Part shown: positions 1 through 6,514 of the stretch, piece by piece
Layout of the letters: every line of letters begins with the position of its first letter
How positions within the stretch are numbered: position 1 is the first letter of the stretch
NCBI GenBank assembly: GCA_031262895.1
Contig: JAISGW010000090.1
Span: 1 to 11,240, forward strand
Length of the DNA stretch: 11,240 nucleotides
From: Tannerella sp.
GTDB lineage: Bacteria > Bacteroidota > Bacteroidia > Bacteroidales > Tannerellaceae
Direction of reading: 5' to 3'
The notes under the pieces: generated by a model
Database searches by the model: none
Told to the model about the DNA's origin: nothing
The model's input: only the letters and a program-made list of their open reading frames with translations
Program-made: the position numbers and the translations under genes

Positions 1-619
1 GTTTTATTTCAACATTTCCGATCTTATCGTATAAACCAGTGAATATTTTCATATTATGCGGCCATAGTGAATTACTTTTAAGCTCAACTTTCTCGCTTTT
101 ATGCTCTAATGCGTTTTCAACAATTCCACCAAATTGCTTCTTTAAATAGTCCATAATTTTAGAAACAGATAAAAATGGATTAATGACAACATTTTCATCT
201 TTACTATTATAAATATCTTCTATAAAAGAAAAGGTTCTTATATCGTCAACAGAACAAGGCGTATAACGTGGGTTATCCCTATTCTTCGAATACGTTTTAT
301 ATTCATAAAAAACATCTGGCTTGATAAACACATAGACTTTTTTCTTTTTTGCCATTGCAGCGTTAAATTCCCCTTGAGAAATTGAGATGTTTCTATCATG
401 AACAGAAGGAGTTCCCCAACGTCTACCAATGATAGAAATCAGAACTGGGCAATTTTGTACCTCATCATAACAAGAATCTTCCACCTCCCTTTCATACGTA
501 ACACTCCCTTCTTCACATAAAACTGGTATCCACCCCGCTCTTCTACATGCCTCACTTAGGTCTGCTCGAACTTGCCCTAAATCTTCGCATGTAGAACTAA
601 TAAACACTCTCAGTTCCAT
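1..619 (-). CDS. DUF4062 domain protein, N-terminal 206 residues (runs off the left edge)
   Basis: The reading frame is open without a stop from an ATG at 619 to the window edge, giving 206 residues. It begins MELRVFISSTCEDL and continues with LISIIGRRWGT (residues 60-70) and SQGEFNAAM (81-89). The FISST-x-x-DL-x-x-x-R opening, the hydrophobic strand ending in GxRWG and the following acidic helix are the hallmarks of DUF4062, a Rossmann-like domain related to TIR folds. In known families this domain precedes a STAND-type NTPase or other large C-terminal region and is often found in anti-phage or conflict proteins. That C-terminal part lies outside the window, so the function here is inferred. 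The start is supported by a purine-rich AGGAGTAGGAG just upstream. The gene is much more AT-rich than the genes to its right, suggesting transfer. No signal peptide or membrane segment is visible, so it is probably cytoplasmic. Confidence 0.85.
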   Translation of the reverse strand, partial: MELRVFISSTCEDLGQVRADLSEACRRAGWIPVLCEEGSVTYEREVEDSCYDEVQNCPVLISIIGRRWGTPSVHDRNISISQGEFNAAMAKKKKVYVFIKPDVFYEYKTYSKNRDNPRYTPCSVDDIRTFSFIEDIYNSKDENVVINPFLSVSKIMDYLKKQFGGIVENALEHKSEKVELKSNSLWPHNMKIFTGLYDKIGNVEIK

Positions 620-853
620 ATTTCTCCTACTCCTATATTAATCATAGTTCCTTTCACCACCTCATACCAAAAGCCCCTCACTCCCACGGGGAGCGTGACC
701 CGAATGAGACGTTTTTTCAAGGTATCCAATGCTTTAACTTGTTCCTGAGAATTTGTTCATGATACAGTTGCAAAGTTGAAGTTGTAGATACACGATGCTT
801 TTTCTGGCGGCAAATATACACTTCTTTTATGTATAATTTTTTTAATAGGGCCT
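620..853. other. AT-rich spacer between the DUF4062 gene and the lpxB remnant
   Basis: No convincing gene is seen. Near 690-702 is a short hairpin (CTCCC-ACG-GGGAG). On the minus strand a frame without an early ATG stays open into the DUF4062 start, but it resembles no family I know. The 5' leader and promoter of the DUF4062 gene should lie here; I could not identify a clear -33/-7 pair. Confidence 0.4.
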
Positions 854-1800
854 TTACTTGGCAGGTTGCGAGCCTTCCCCGATAAGCTGCACGTACACGA
901 GCGCAGCCGTACGGCGGGAGGCGAGCTCTCCCAGTGTGCGGATAACCGCATCGTATCCAGCCAACATGCGCTGGCGGCAGGCTTCGTCGTTCAAAATCAA
1001 GTTCAGCTCCCTCTCTCTGTATGTTCTCCTTGGAGAAGCGGTCGGCAAAGAGTTCCTTGGCCACTTCCCGCCCTGCAATGAGGTTGATCAAAGAAATGAA
1101 AGGCGTATGGAAGAAATGCCGGAAGAGAAAGCCGCTGAGCCGAGCCAAAGGCGTGCGGTAACAGACCACCTGGGGCACGCGGAAGAGGCAGGTCTCCAAT
1201 GTGGCCGTGCCGGAAGTCACCAAAGCGGCGGCCACTTGCAACATGGTCGGCAAATTGTCCTTGATCTCTTGCCGGCGGCTTCCGGCCAACAAAGCCAAAA
1301 CCGGCTTCCCGGAAACGGGAGCCTCCTTCGGCGTCTTGCCTTTGAAGGCCGCCACGGCGTCAACCGTGGGATTGCCTACGTAATCCACTGCGTAATGCAG
1401 TCCGGCATAAAATTCTTTTTCAAAAGGCAGGATGCAAAACATCCTGTCCACATAGCGGCGGAAACTGCGGATGCGATACTTCTTCCAAGCCCAGATTTGG
1501 GGGGAAATATAGTAACAGACAGGAATATGCAAGCACGTTTTCACGTATTTGGCGATTTTCAGGTTGAAGCCGAGATAGTCCACCAAGATGACCGCGTCGG
1601 GTTGGAAACAGCGGATGTCTTTGCGGCAACGCTGCAGATTGCGGAATATGCTGCGCAGGTGGAGCAACACGGGACCGAATCCCATGAATGCCATTTCCTT
1701 ATAATGTTTCAGGGGGCTGTCCCGGCAACGGAAACCATCAGGTCGCCGCCGAGGAAACGAAACATCGCCTCCTCGTCAAGCTCTTTCAAAGCCTGCACCC
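854..1800 (-). pseudogene. lpxB: Decayed lipid-A-disaccharide synthase (lpxB remnant)
   Basis: LpxB is the inner-membrane-associated glycosyltransferase (GT19) that joins UDP-2,3-diacylglucosamine and lipid X in lipid A synthesis. Recognisable pieces, in order: FRFLGGDLM; KHYKEMAFMGFGPVLLHLR; VILVDYLGFNLKIAK; ISPQIWAWKKYRI; YVGNPTVDAV; LALLAGSRRQEIKDNLP; ALVTSGTATLET; LINLIAGREVAKEL; and LNDEACRQRMLAGY. The gene is broken several ways. The usual N-terminal GEASGDLH region is absent. A one-base shift near 1707-1715 separates FRFLGGDLM from KHYKEMAFMG. About 45 residues are missing between LPTMLQVAA and ALVTSG near 1243-1255, judged from the family pattern. A second shift lies in the purine tract near 1008-1018, and the true C-terminal frame ends at 854. 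LpxB is normally about 380 residues and is needed for lipid A, so an intact copy is expected elsewhere. This is probably a duplicate or a remnant left by rearrangement. Confidence 0.85.
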
Positions 1801-1900
1801 TAACGAGTGCCGGCACGTTTGCCAAGCCCCTCAAACGGGGGGTTCCATAATTTTTTTCATGTTTCGACACAGTCTGCAAGCCGGTGTTTCACAGCGTAAT

Positions 1901-1928
1901 GCCGGTGACCAAGGCTTTCGTCACCGGC
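1901..1928. repeat. Hairpin with perfect 9-bp stem
   Basis: GCCGGTGAC and GTCACCGGC are separated by ten bases, forming a perfect GC-rich stem. No T-run follows on either strand, so a classic terminator is unlikely. It may be a dispersed palindromic element or a decay product. Confidence 0.6.
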
Positions 1929-1985
1929 CTGTTCCGGGCAGCCCTGCCGCCATCCTTCCCGGCCGCAAAAAGCAGGGAGTTTGCG

Positions 1986-2047
1986 CGAAAACATGGAACT
2001 TGTAGCGACCAAAAGTCCTATGTTTTTTCGAAAATATGGAACTTATA
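1986..2047. repeat. Pair of 19-nt direct repeats (CGAAAAyATGGAACTTrTA)
   Basis: The 19-nt word occurs at 1986-2004 and 2029-2047 with two differences (C/T and G/A), starting 43 bases apart. TTTTCGAAAA, a 10-bp palindrome, overlaps the start of the second copy. The role is unknown; a dispersed intergenic repeat is most likely. Confidence 0.5.
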
Positions 2048-2049
2048 TT

Positions 2050-2247
2050 TTAGGATTTAGCAGTTAGGAGACAGGAAGCAAGCATGCTGAATACTATCCC
2101 GCTAAATATTGCCGCCAAAGCGTTAAATCGCGGGCGCAAGACGTTGAATTTTCGCCGCAAGACGTTGAATTCTCGCGACGGGACGTTGTCTTGCCGCCGC
2201 TCGCACCAGCGGTCGGGAACAAGTGCGGTGACGAAAACCTCTGCCAT
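2050..2247 (-). CDS. Possible 65-residue protein with FNVLR heptad repeats (doubtful)
   Basis: A minus-strand frame of 65 residues spans the 21-nt repeat and reads it as REFNVLR, RKFNVLR, PRFNALA, followed by a hydrophobic stretch (IFSGIVFSMLASCLL). Because the DNA repeat period is a multiple of three, the frame stays open and basic/aliphatic heptads result automatically. There is no good ribosome binding site and I recognise no family. It may be an accidental frame in a repeat; I list it because the heptads are regular. Confidence 0.2.
   Translation of the reverse strand: MAEVFVTALVPDRWCERRQDNVPSREFNVLRRKFNVLRPRFNALAAIFSGIVFSMLASCLLTAKS
2101..2205. repeat. Tandem 21-nt repeat, about five imperfect units
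   Basis: Units start at 2101, 2122, 2143, 2164 and 2185. Each opens with G-T/C-T-A/G-A-A-T (GTTGAAT in the best ones) and ends in a GC-rich CGCAAGAC-like tail. Units three and four share GTTGAATT. The last unit is the most divergent. The 21-base period conserves reading frame on both strands. Confidence 0.65.
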
Positions 2248-2334
2248 GCTTAAATAACTGAATATGAATGCGTATGACGAAGTGACACAAGCATGGAAAA
2301 ACTTTTTTCCGCAAGGCCTTACATCATTTTTGAT

Positions 2335-2530
2335 CGTAAAATCGTATACATATCATTGGTTCTATTTACTTTTGCTGATAATAGAAAGAAAGGAAATCAT
2401 GATGGAAACTACATGGAAAAAGAAAGTGAAACGTTCCACGAACGAAAAACCTATTACCGACCCCGCCTTGCGCCAGGCTTTGGAGCGTTGCGGCACAACC
2501 TTCGACGAAGAAGGCCGCGCAACCAACCTT
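2335..2530 (+). repeat. Long direct repeat, copy 1 (antitoxin promoter plus 5' half of gene)
   Basis: This 196-base segment recurs at 3733-3928, offset by exactly 1398 bases without gaps. I count about seven mismatches. It begins at CGTAAAATCGTAT upstream of the antitoxin promoter and ends right after codon 44 (ACCAACCTT), beyond which the two copies are unlike. The abrupt end inside a gene indicates recombination or gene conversion rather than simple shared descent of the whole gene. Confidence 0.9.
2367..2374 (+). promoter_or_regulatory. Candidate Bacteroidetes -7 element of antitoxin 1
   Basis: TACTTTTG fits the TAnnTTTG -7 consensus of the Bacteroidetes primary sigma factor and lies 25 bases before the start codon. 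No clear TTTG -33 box is at the expected distance. The same element is kept in the second copy. Confidence 0.35.
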
Positions 2531-2647
2531 GAGGACGCTTTCGAAGTCCTGGATGAATTTGACATGAAGTTGATTGAGCTTTACGGAGAAGCGTTTCATA
2601 TATATGTAAACGAACAAAGGCGTAAATACGACCTGAAGCCCTTGTAA
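2399..2647 (+). CDS. Putative type II antitoxin, copy A (82 residues)
   Basis: A small hydrophilic protein, MMETTWKKKVKRSTNEKP at its start, encoded 27 nt before a ParE/RelE-like toxin gene. Gene order, size and spacing are those of a type II toxin-antitoxin module, in which the antitoxin binds and blocks the toxin and represses their shared promoter. The start was put at the first ATG of an ATGATG pair after AGAAAGGA; a longer upstream frame exists but lacks such a site and runs through the promoter. Residues 1-44 are nearly identical to the antitoxin of copy B (only K8/E8 differs), while residues 45-82 differ. By analogy the shared half may contact the operator and the variable half the toxin. 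I do not recognise the exact antitoxin family; the assignment rests on context. Confidence 0.75.
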   Translation: MMETTWKKKVKRSTNEKPITDPALRQALERCGTTFDEEGRATNLEDAFEVLDEFDMKLIELYGEAFHIYVNEQRRKYDLKPL

Positions 2648-2674
2648 ACGCACGTCAACGTAAATTGAACTATT

Positions 2675-2980
2675 ATGAAACCCTATTTTGTCAAGATACA
2701 TCCAGCTGCCATAAAAGACTTGGATGCACTTTATTGTCACATTGCCGATGTATATATGGCTCCATTTACAGCGAGGAAGTATCGTGATAGTTTGATGGAG
2801 GTCATCCTTGCCTTGTCGAGATATGGCCCGATGCTTGCTCCCAGCCAAAACGAGCGGCTCATCGCCCTTTACGGCCCGGGCGTCCGAACGACGACCTACA
2901 AAAAGATGAGCATCGTTTATCTTGTAGCCGACGATACCGTCTATGTCCTCCGCATCCTTCCCGGCCAACAGATTCATTAA
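2675..2980 (+). CDS. RelE/ParE-family toxin (101 residues)
   Basis: The protein has the compact RelE/ParE layout: a first strand (YFVKIHPAAIKDL), two helices (LDALYCHIADVY and ARKYRDSLMEVILALSRYG), then strands GVRTTTYKKMSIVYLV and DTVYVLRILPG. Conserved-looking positions are the DL in the first helix, P30 and A33, L47, R71, Y82 and R93. Members poison DNA gyrase (ParE) or cut ribosome-bound mRNA (RelE); length and the YxVxxDxVxxLRIL ending favour the ParE/plasmid stabilisation branch, but the target cannot be told by eye. It directly follows its presumed antitoxin and shares its promoter. It appears intact at full family length. Its permease neighbour on the other strand is a fragment. Confidence 0.85.
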   Translation: MKPYFVKIHPAAIKDLDALYCHIADVYMAPFTARKYRDSLMEVILALSRYGPMLAPSQNERLIALYGPGVRTTTYKKMSIVYLVADDTVYVLRILPGQQIH

Positions 2981-2987
2981 GCCAGAA

Positions 2988-3093
2988 CCTGATAGCCTTG
3001 CATTCTCCATTCTCCATTTTTAATTCTTAATTCTCTTTGATGCTGTCGATGGGGTTCATGTTGGCTGCCCGCCAATTCTGGACGGTTACGGTA
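2988..3093. repeat. Direct repeat at permease 3' end, copy 1
   Basis: GATAGCCTTGCATTCT (2991-3006), a heptamer tract, and the last ~20 codons of the permease recur at 4097-4192 with the same order. This shows that the toxin-antitoxin plus permease-end arrangement was duplicated as a unit. Confidence 0.8.
3001..3036. repeat. Heptamer tract CATTCTC / AATTCTT at permease A end
   Basis: Consecutive 7-mers CATTCTC, CATTCTC, CATTTTT, AATTCTT, AATTCTC can be read across the junction. The TAA stop of the minus-strand permease frame lies inside the tract. Similar tracts sit at 4108-4135, 6481-6505, 6891-6915, 7981-8010 and 8699-8725. Confidence 0.6.
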
Positions 3094-3749
3094 TTCGCCG
3101 TCAAAGACAACCAGCCCGAAGACTCCCGCGATGGAAATCAGTACGGCCATCAAGCTGAAAAGCGCAATCATCTGCCCGAGGTTATCGTCCTTCTGGTAAA
3201 CCTGGTTGAGGATGGTGTCGTAAAAACGGAGGTTGAAGGCGTAGTCCGGGTCAAAGGACTTTAGCACTTGCTGCACCTGGCCAAAAGCGGCGCGCAGGTC
3301 GGTGCCGGCCTTCACTTTTATATAGGCGAAACGAAGCGAAGGCGAGGCCTCTTCGGTACCCATGACGTAGAAGGCCATCGGGTCGACCGCTTTGTGGAAG
3401 GTCTGAAACTTGATGTCGGGCATGAAGCCGATGATTGCGGCGGAATCAAGCTGGTCGTCCGGCTGCATGTCGAAGGCGGAGCGGGCTGCCTCGTTAAAAA
3501 TGAAGGCCCCCCGGTGTGTAAGCCGGTCTTCGGGACGGAAGTCCGCCCCGCATCTACATGGATACCCATCTCCACGCGGAAAATCTTGTCAGCTTGGGGA
3601 AGGTTCCGGTTATAATTGCGGTCGTAATCGACCTGCATCATGATGAGCATAAAGGCCGCGAAGGCTACCGACAGGCCGAGCAGGTTGAGCGTCATCGCCA
3701 GCCTGTAACGTCGTAGGATGCTTACAAAATTCCGTAAAATCGTATGCAT
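3027..3749 (-). pseudogene. FtsX/MacB-type ABC permease, copy A, reduced to three fragments
   Basis: The intact neighbour at 4126-6514 serves as a template. Fragment 1 is the N-terminus (MHTILRNFVSILRR, first membrane helix LNLLGLSVAFAAFMLIM, to DKIFRVEMGIHVD). It is joined, out of frame near 3550-3560, to fragment 2, which matches the template from its DFRPDDERTRHGAYIFNE region (here DFRPEDRLTHRGAFIFNE) through the membrane helix MIALFSLMAVLISIAGVFGLV to GEYR. A second deletion near 3090-3100 removes the last two membrane helices and joins, again out of frame, to fragment 3, TVTVQNWRAANMNPIDSIKEN and stop. About 400 and 80 residues are therefore lost relative to the template. It cannot make a working permease. 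The start codon lies inside the duplicated antitoxin promoter region on the opposite strand. Confidence 0.88.
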
Positions 3750-3928
3750 ATCATTGGTTCTATTTACTTTTGCCGATAATGAAAAGAAAGGAAATCATGA
3801 TGGAAACTACATGGAAAGAGAAGGTGAAACGTTCCACGAACGAAAAGCCTATTACCGACCCCGCCTTGCGCCAGGCTTTGGAGCGTTGCGGCACAACCTT
3901 CGACGAAGAAGGCCGCGCAACCAACCTT
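3733..3928 (+). repeat. Long direct repeat, copy 2 (antitoxin promoter plus 5' half of gene)
   Basis: Partner of 2335-2530, about 96% identical over 196 bases by eye. It overlaps the 5' end of the permease A remnant (3733-3749), so the repeat edge lies within an opposite-strand gene start. Confidence 0.9.
3765..3772 (+). promoter_or_regulatory. Candidate -7 element of antitoxin 2
   Basis: TACTTTTG, identical and at the same distance from the start codon as in copy 1. No clear -33 box is seen. Confidence 0.35.
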
Positions 3929-4045
3929 GTGAGTCATCAAGAAGTCATGGATTGGATAGACCGCTATCTCATCGCAGAGTTTGGGGAAGAATACCGTCCG
4001 AAAATAAATAGTGAGCGCATAGATTTCGGAATGGAACCGCTTTAG
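3797..4045 (+). CDS. Putative type II antitoxin, copy B, orphan (82 residues)
   Basis: Same length as the copy A antitoxin and almost the same first 44 residues, but from VSHQEVMDWIDRYLI onward it is different except for a similar ending (GMEPL versus DLKPL). The start is the first ATG of ATGATG after AAAGAAAGGA. The gene is intact, yet the toxin that should follow is only a stub (4067-4129), so this is an orphan antitoxin. If the shared half binds DNA, it could still repress the copy A promoter; if the variable half is the toxin-binding part, it should not neutralise the copy A toxin well. Both are inferences. No known domain could be named. Confidence 0.7.
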   Translation: MMETTWKEKVKRSTNEKPITDPALRQALERCGTTFDEEGRATNLVSHQEVMDWIDRYLIAEFGEEYRPKINSERIDFGMEPL

Positions 4046-4066
4046 TTTCAAAAAAACCATACTATT

Positions 4067-4129
4067 ATGAAAACATACACCATAATGCCCAAACCCGATA
4101 GCCTTGCATTCTTAATTCTCCATTCTTAA
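4067..4129 (+). pseudogene. Toxin gene stub of copy B
   Basis: After the copy B antitoxin, the motif ACTATTATGAAA that starts the copy A toxin recurs, followed by MKTYTI. The frame then runs straight into the AAACCCGATAGCCTTGCATT sequence which in copy A lies after the toxin stop. So about 95 codons appear to have been deleted. The 20-codon frame left reads through spacer and heptamer tract and ends at TAA 4127-4129, overlapping the stop of the opposite permease. Confidence 0.65.
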
Positions 4130-4192
4130 TTCTCCTTGATGCTATCAATGGGGTTCATGTTGGCTGCCCGCCAATTCTGAACGGTCACGGTA
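4092..4192. repeat. Direct repeat at permease 3' end, copy 2
   Basis: Partner of 2988-3093: GATAGCCTTGCATTCT at 4097-4112, a heptamer tract, and the final codons ending in NWRAANMNPIDSIKEN on the minus strand. Confidence 0.8.
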
Positions 4193-6514
4193 AGTGCCGT
4201 GACTGCCGCTATCAAGACCAAGGCCAGAGCAAAGACCCACCACGACATCGGTGTCCGATAAGCAAAGTTATGCAGCCATTGCCCGACGAGATACCAGGCT
4301 ATAGGCGCGGCCACAAGAAAACAAATACCCACGATGTAAAGGTAAAGGCGATTGAACAGGGCTAGTATTTGTCCCGTAGTAGAACCCATCACCTTGCGGA
4401 TGCCGATTTCCTTGCGGCGATATTCGCTTTCGAAAAAGACCAAGCCGAACACGCCCACGATGCTGATAAAGACAGCCAAGACGCTGAAGAGCGTGATGAG
4501 CGAACCGATGCGTTGCTCGTTCCTGTAAAGATTGTCAAGCACCTCGTCGTAGAAGCTGACATTCACGGGGAAGCCGTTGCTGAACGTCTTCAGCGTCTTG
4601 CGGACGTACTGCATGGCGGCGCGCATGTCGGCCCCGGCACGCACCTTGACGTAGGCTATGCTGTTGTACGTGCCCCAGTTTTGGGTGCCCCATACGTAGA
4701 AAGCCATCGGCGTGACGGCCTTTCGGAAGGAAGTGTACTTGATGTCCGGCATGAAGCCGACAACCTCGGCCGAATCAATGCGGTCGCCCACTTGCAAGCC
4801 GTATTCCTTGCGGGCGATTTCGTTGAAGATGTATGCGCCGTGGCGTGTTCGCTCGTCATCCGGGCGGAAGTCACGGCCTTCGTCCAACTTGATACCCAGC
4901 ACGTCAAGGAAGGAAGGGTCGACCGGCAGACAGTAGTAATGGATGTCATTGCCTTTGAAATTCCGGCTCCAGCCCATGTATTGGTCGGCACTGGAGAGCA
5001 AGTACTGCCCGAAGGTGACGCCGCTGATGTCGGCGTAAGATTTCAGCTCGTTGACAAAGGCCTCCTTGCTCTTGTAGACGGTCGTGTTGTTGGTCCCGGC
5101 CACGATGACCTCGTCCTTGTCGTAGCCTAAGGGCGCATGCTCCATGTAGCGGTTCTGCAGATACATGAAAAGGGCGGCGATGATGAGGGCGATGGAGGAG
5201 ACAAATTGGATACTGATTAACAGGTTGCGCAAGTTGCGTCCGCGGGGGGAGAGGCCGAAGCTGCCCTTCAGCACAACGGCCGCCGGGAAAGACACGGCAT
5301 AGCGCGAAGGATAGGCGCCCGCCAGGAAGCCGGCTGCGACAGACACCAGACCCGTCAAGAGCACAAGACTCATGTTGGCCGACAAGCTCACCTTCGGGCT
5401 GAGCAGGGAAGTGAGCGGCGTGAGCGAAAACAGATAAACCCAAACGAGTGCCAGCAGATAAGCCAGGACGGCGAGCGACACGGCTTCAAAGAGCAGGCTT
5501 CGCCGCAAGGAACCCGTATCGGCGCCCAAGACCTTGCGGATGTTCAGCCCTTTCACGCGGAGGGGCGTCAGGGCAGTGCTGAAGTTGGTGAAGTTGATGC
5601 CTGCCATCAGCACGATGATCAAGGCAATGGCCAGCAGTATCCAGAGCGTCTGACGGCTGGTCTTGGGCACAGTGTCGTAAGAGGCGTCGGATACATAGTG
5701 CAGCTCGGATAGCGGGTCTAAGCGGAAATCGTTTGCCGTGACCTCACCCATGTTGCCCAAGCCAGGTACGTTGCCGAGTGCGGTGAGCTGTTTGGCAAAA
5801 GCCTCCAAGAGGCCGGCCGTGTCGGCCGGGCTTGTCAGACGGACGAACAAGTAGTAATTGGAATTTGCCCATCCCTGAAAATTTTCCTTGGCGGTCATCG
5901 GATAGTATATCGCGTTCGTGAGGATGGAATTGCGGGGCAGGTCGCGGTACACGCCGCCAATAGTCAGGAGGGCTTTCCCCTGCTTGATTTGCCCCCACAT
6001 AAGGGCCGTCACCCAGCATCTTCCGCGCCATGCTTTCAGGCATCAGCACGGTCTGAGGGGCGTCCATCGCATCGGCTTTGCCTTCCAGCATCCGAAAGCT
6101 GCCGAACACTTGAGGCAAACTCGGATAGACCTTCTGGAGGTTTTCCACAAAATGGTTTTCCACACCGTCTTTGCCTGTCACGCTAAAATTAGCCGTGCCG
6201 GAGGAAAATGGCGAAGTCAAGGTTCCGGCCACGATGTGCGGCGAGGATTTGATGAAAATGTCGGCCATCGGGCGACAAATGACGGCCTGATACTTGTCCT
6301 GGCCGGCTGCGATTTCGAGACGGTAGATGCAGTCGGCCTTGGGGTGGAACTTGTCGAAGCCCCAGTCGTATTTCAATTGCATGAAAAGAAGCATAAAGGC
6401 TGCGAAGGCCACCGACAAGCCGAGCAGGTTCAAAATGGCCGCCGTCTTGTTGCGCCGGATAACCGCAACAAATGAAGAAGGGAGAATGGAGAAAGGAGAA
6501 TTAAAGCATTTCAT
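4126..6514 (-). pseudogene. FtsX/MacB-type ABC permease, copy B, with a single frameshift
   Basis: Permease subunit of a MacB/LolCE-like (type VII) ABC transporter. The N-terminal frame (from ATG 6514) holds TM1 (LNLLGLSVAFAAFMLLFMQ) and the start of a MacB-type periplasmic domain; it is read up to about 5998. The rest continues one base out of phase, where a 628-residue frame (first possible start GTG 6012) has TM2 (LWILLAIALIIVLMAGINFT), an FtsX domain with LNIRKVLGA, three more helices, a second periplasmic domain and a second FtsX domain (RRKEIGIRKVMGST, two further helices) ending NMNPIDSIKEN. Dropping one G from the GGGGG run at 5992-5996 joins the frames as PYVGQIKQGK and gives 795 residues, near the 773 of the other permease. 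Frameshift, sequencing error or slippage cannot be separated here. The N-terminus (FNSPFSILPSSF) is odd because it is encoded by a heptamer tract. The ATPase at 8005-8685 is a possible partner. Confidence 0.85.
6481..6505. repeat. Heptamer tract inside the permease B N-terminus
   Basis: GGAGAATGGAGAAAGGAGAA has the same ATTCTCC heptamers (minus strand) seen between genes, but here it is read as residues 4-11 of the permease and carries the stop of the upstream four-helix gene. The tract may have replaced the original permease start. Confidence 0.5.

Larger units (their letters stand above)
1851..2398. other. Gene-poor region with hairpin and short repeats
   Basis: Between the lpxB remnant and the first antitoxin I see no convincing gene. 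It holds a 9-bp-stem hairpin (1901-1928), a pair of 19-nt direct repeats (1986-2004 and 2029-2047), a 21-nt tandem repeat (2101-2205) and the antitoxin promoter region (2335-2398). Open frames here are short and overlapping and look unselected. Confidence 0.5.

Noticed and set aside
858..1850. Plus-strand 330-residue frame as a gene
   Set aside because: It is the antisense of the lpxB remnant, whose minus-strand pieces match LpxB motifs; the plus-strand protein shows no known features.
2264..2398. Upstream extension of antitoxin A to 127 residues
   Set aside because: The added part covers the promoter-like region and is absent from copy B; the ATGATG after AGAAAGGA is the better start.
2335..3928. 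Composite transposon or IS element bounded by the 196-bp repeats
   Set aside because: There is no transposase and no terminal inverted repeats; the repeat is promoter plus half a gene and fits a tandem duplication.
4369..5130. Plus-strand 253-residue frame as a gene
   Set aside because: It lies opposite well-conserved FtsX permease sequence and its composition is that of a shadow frame.
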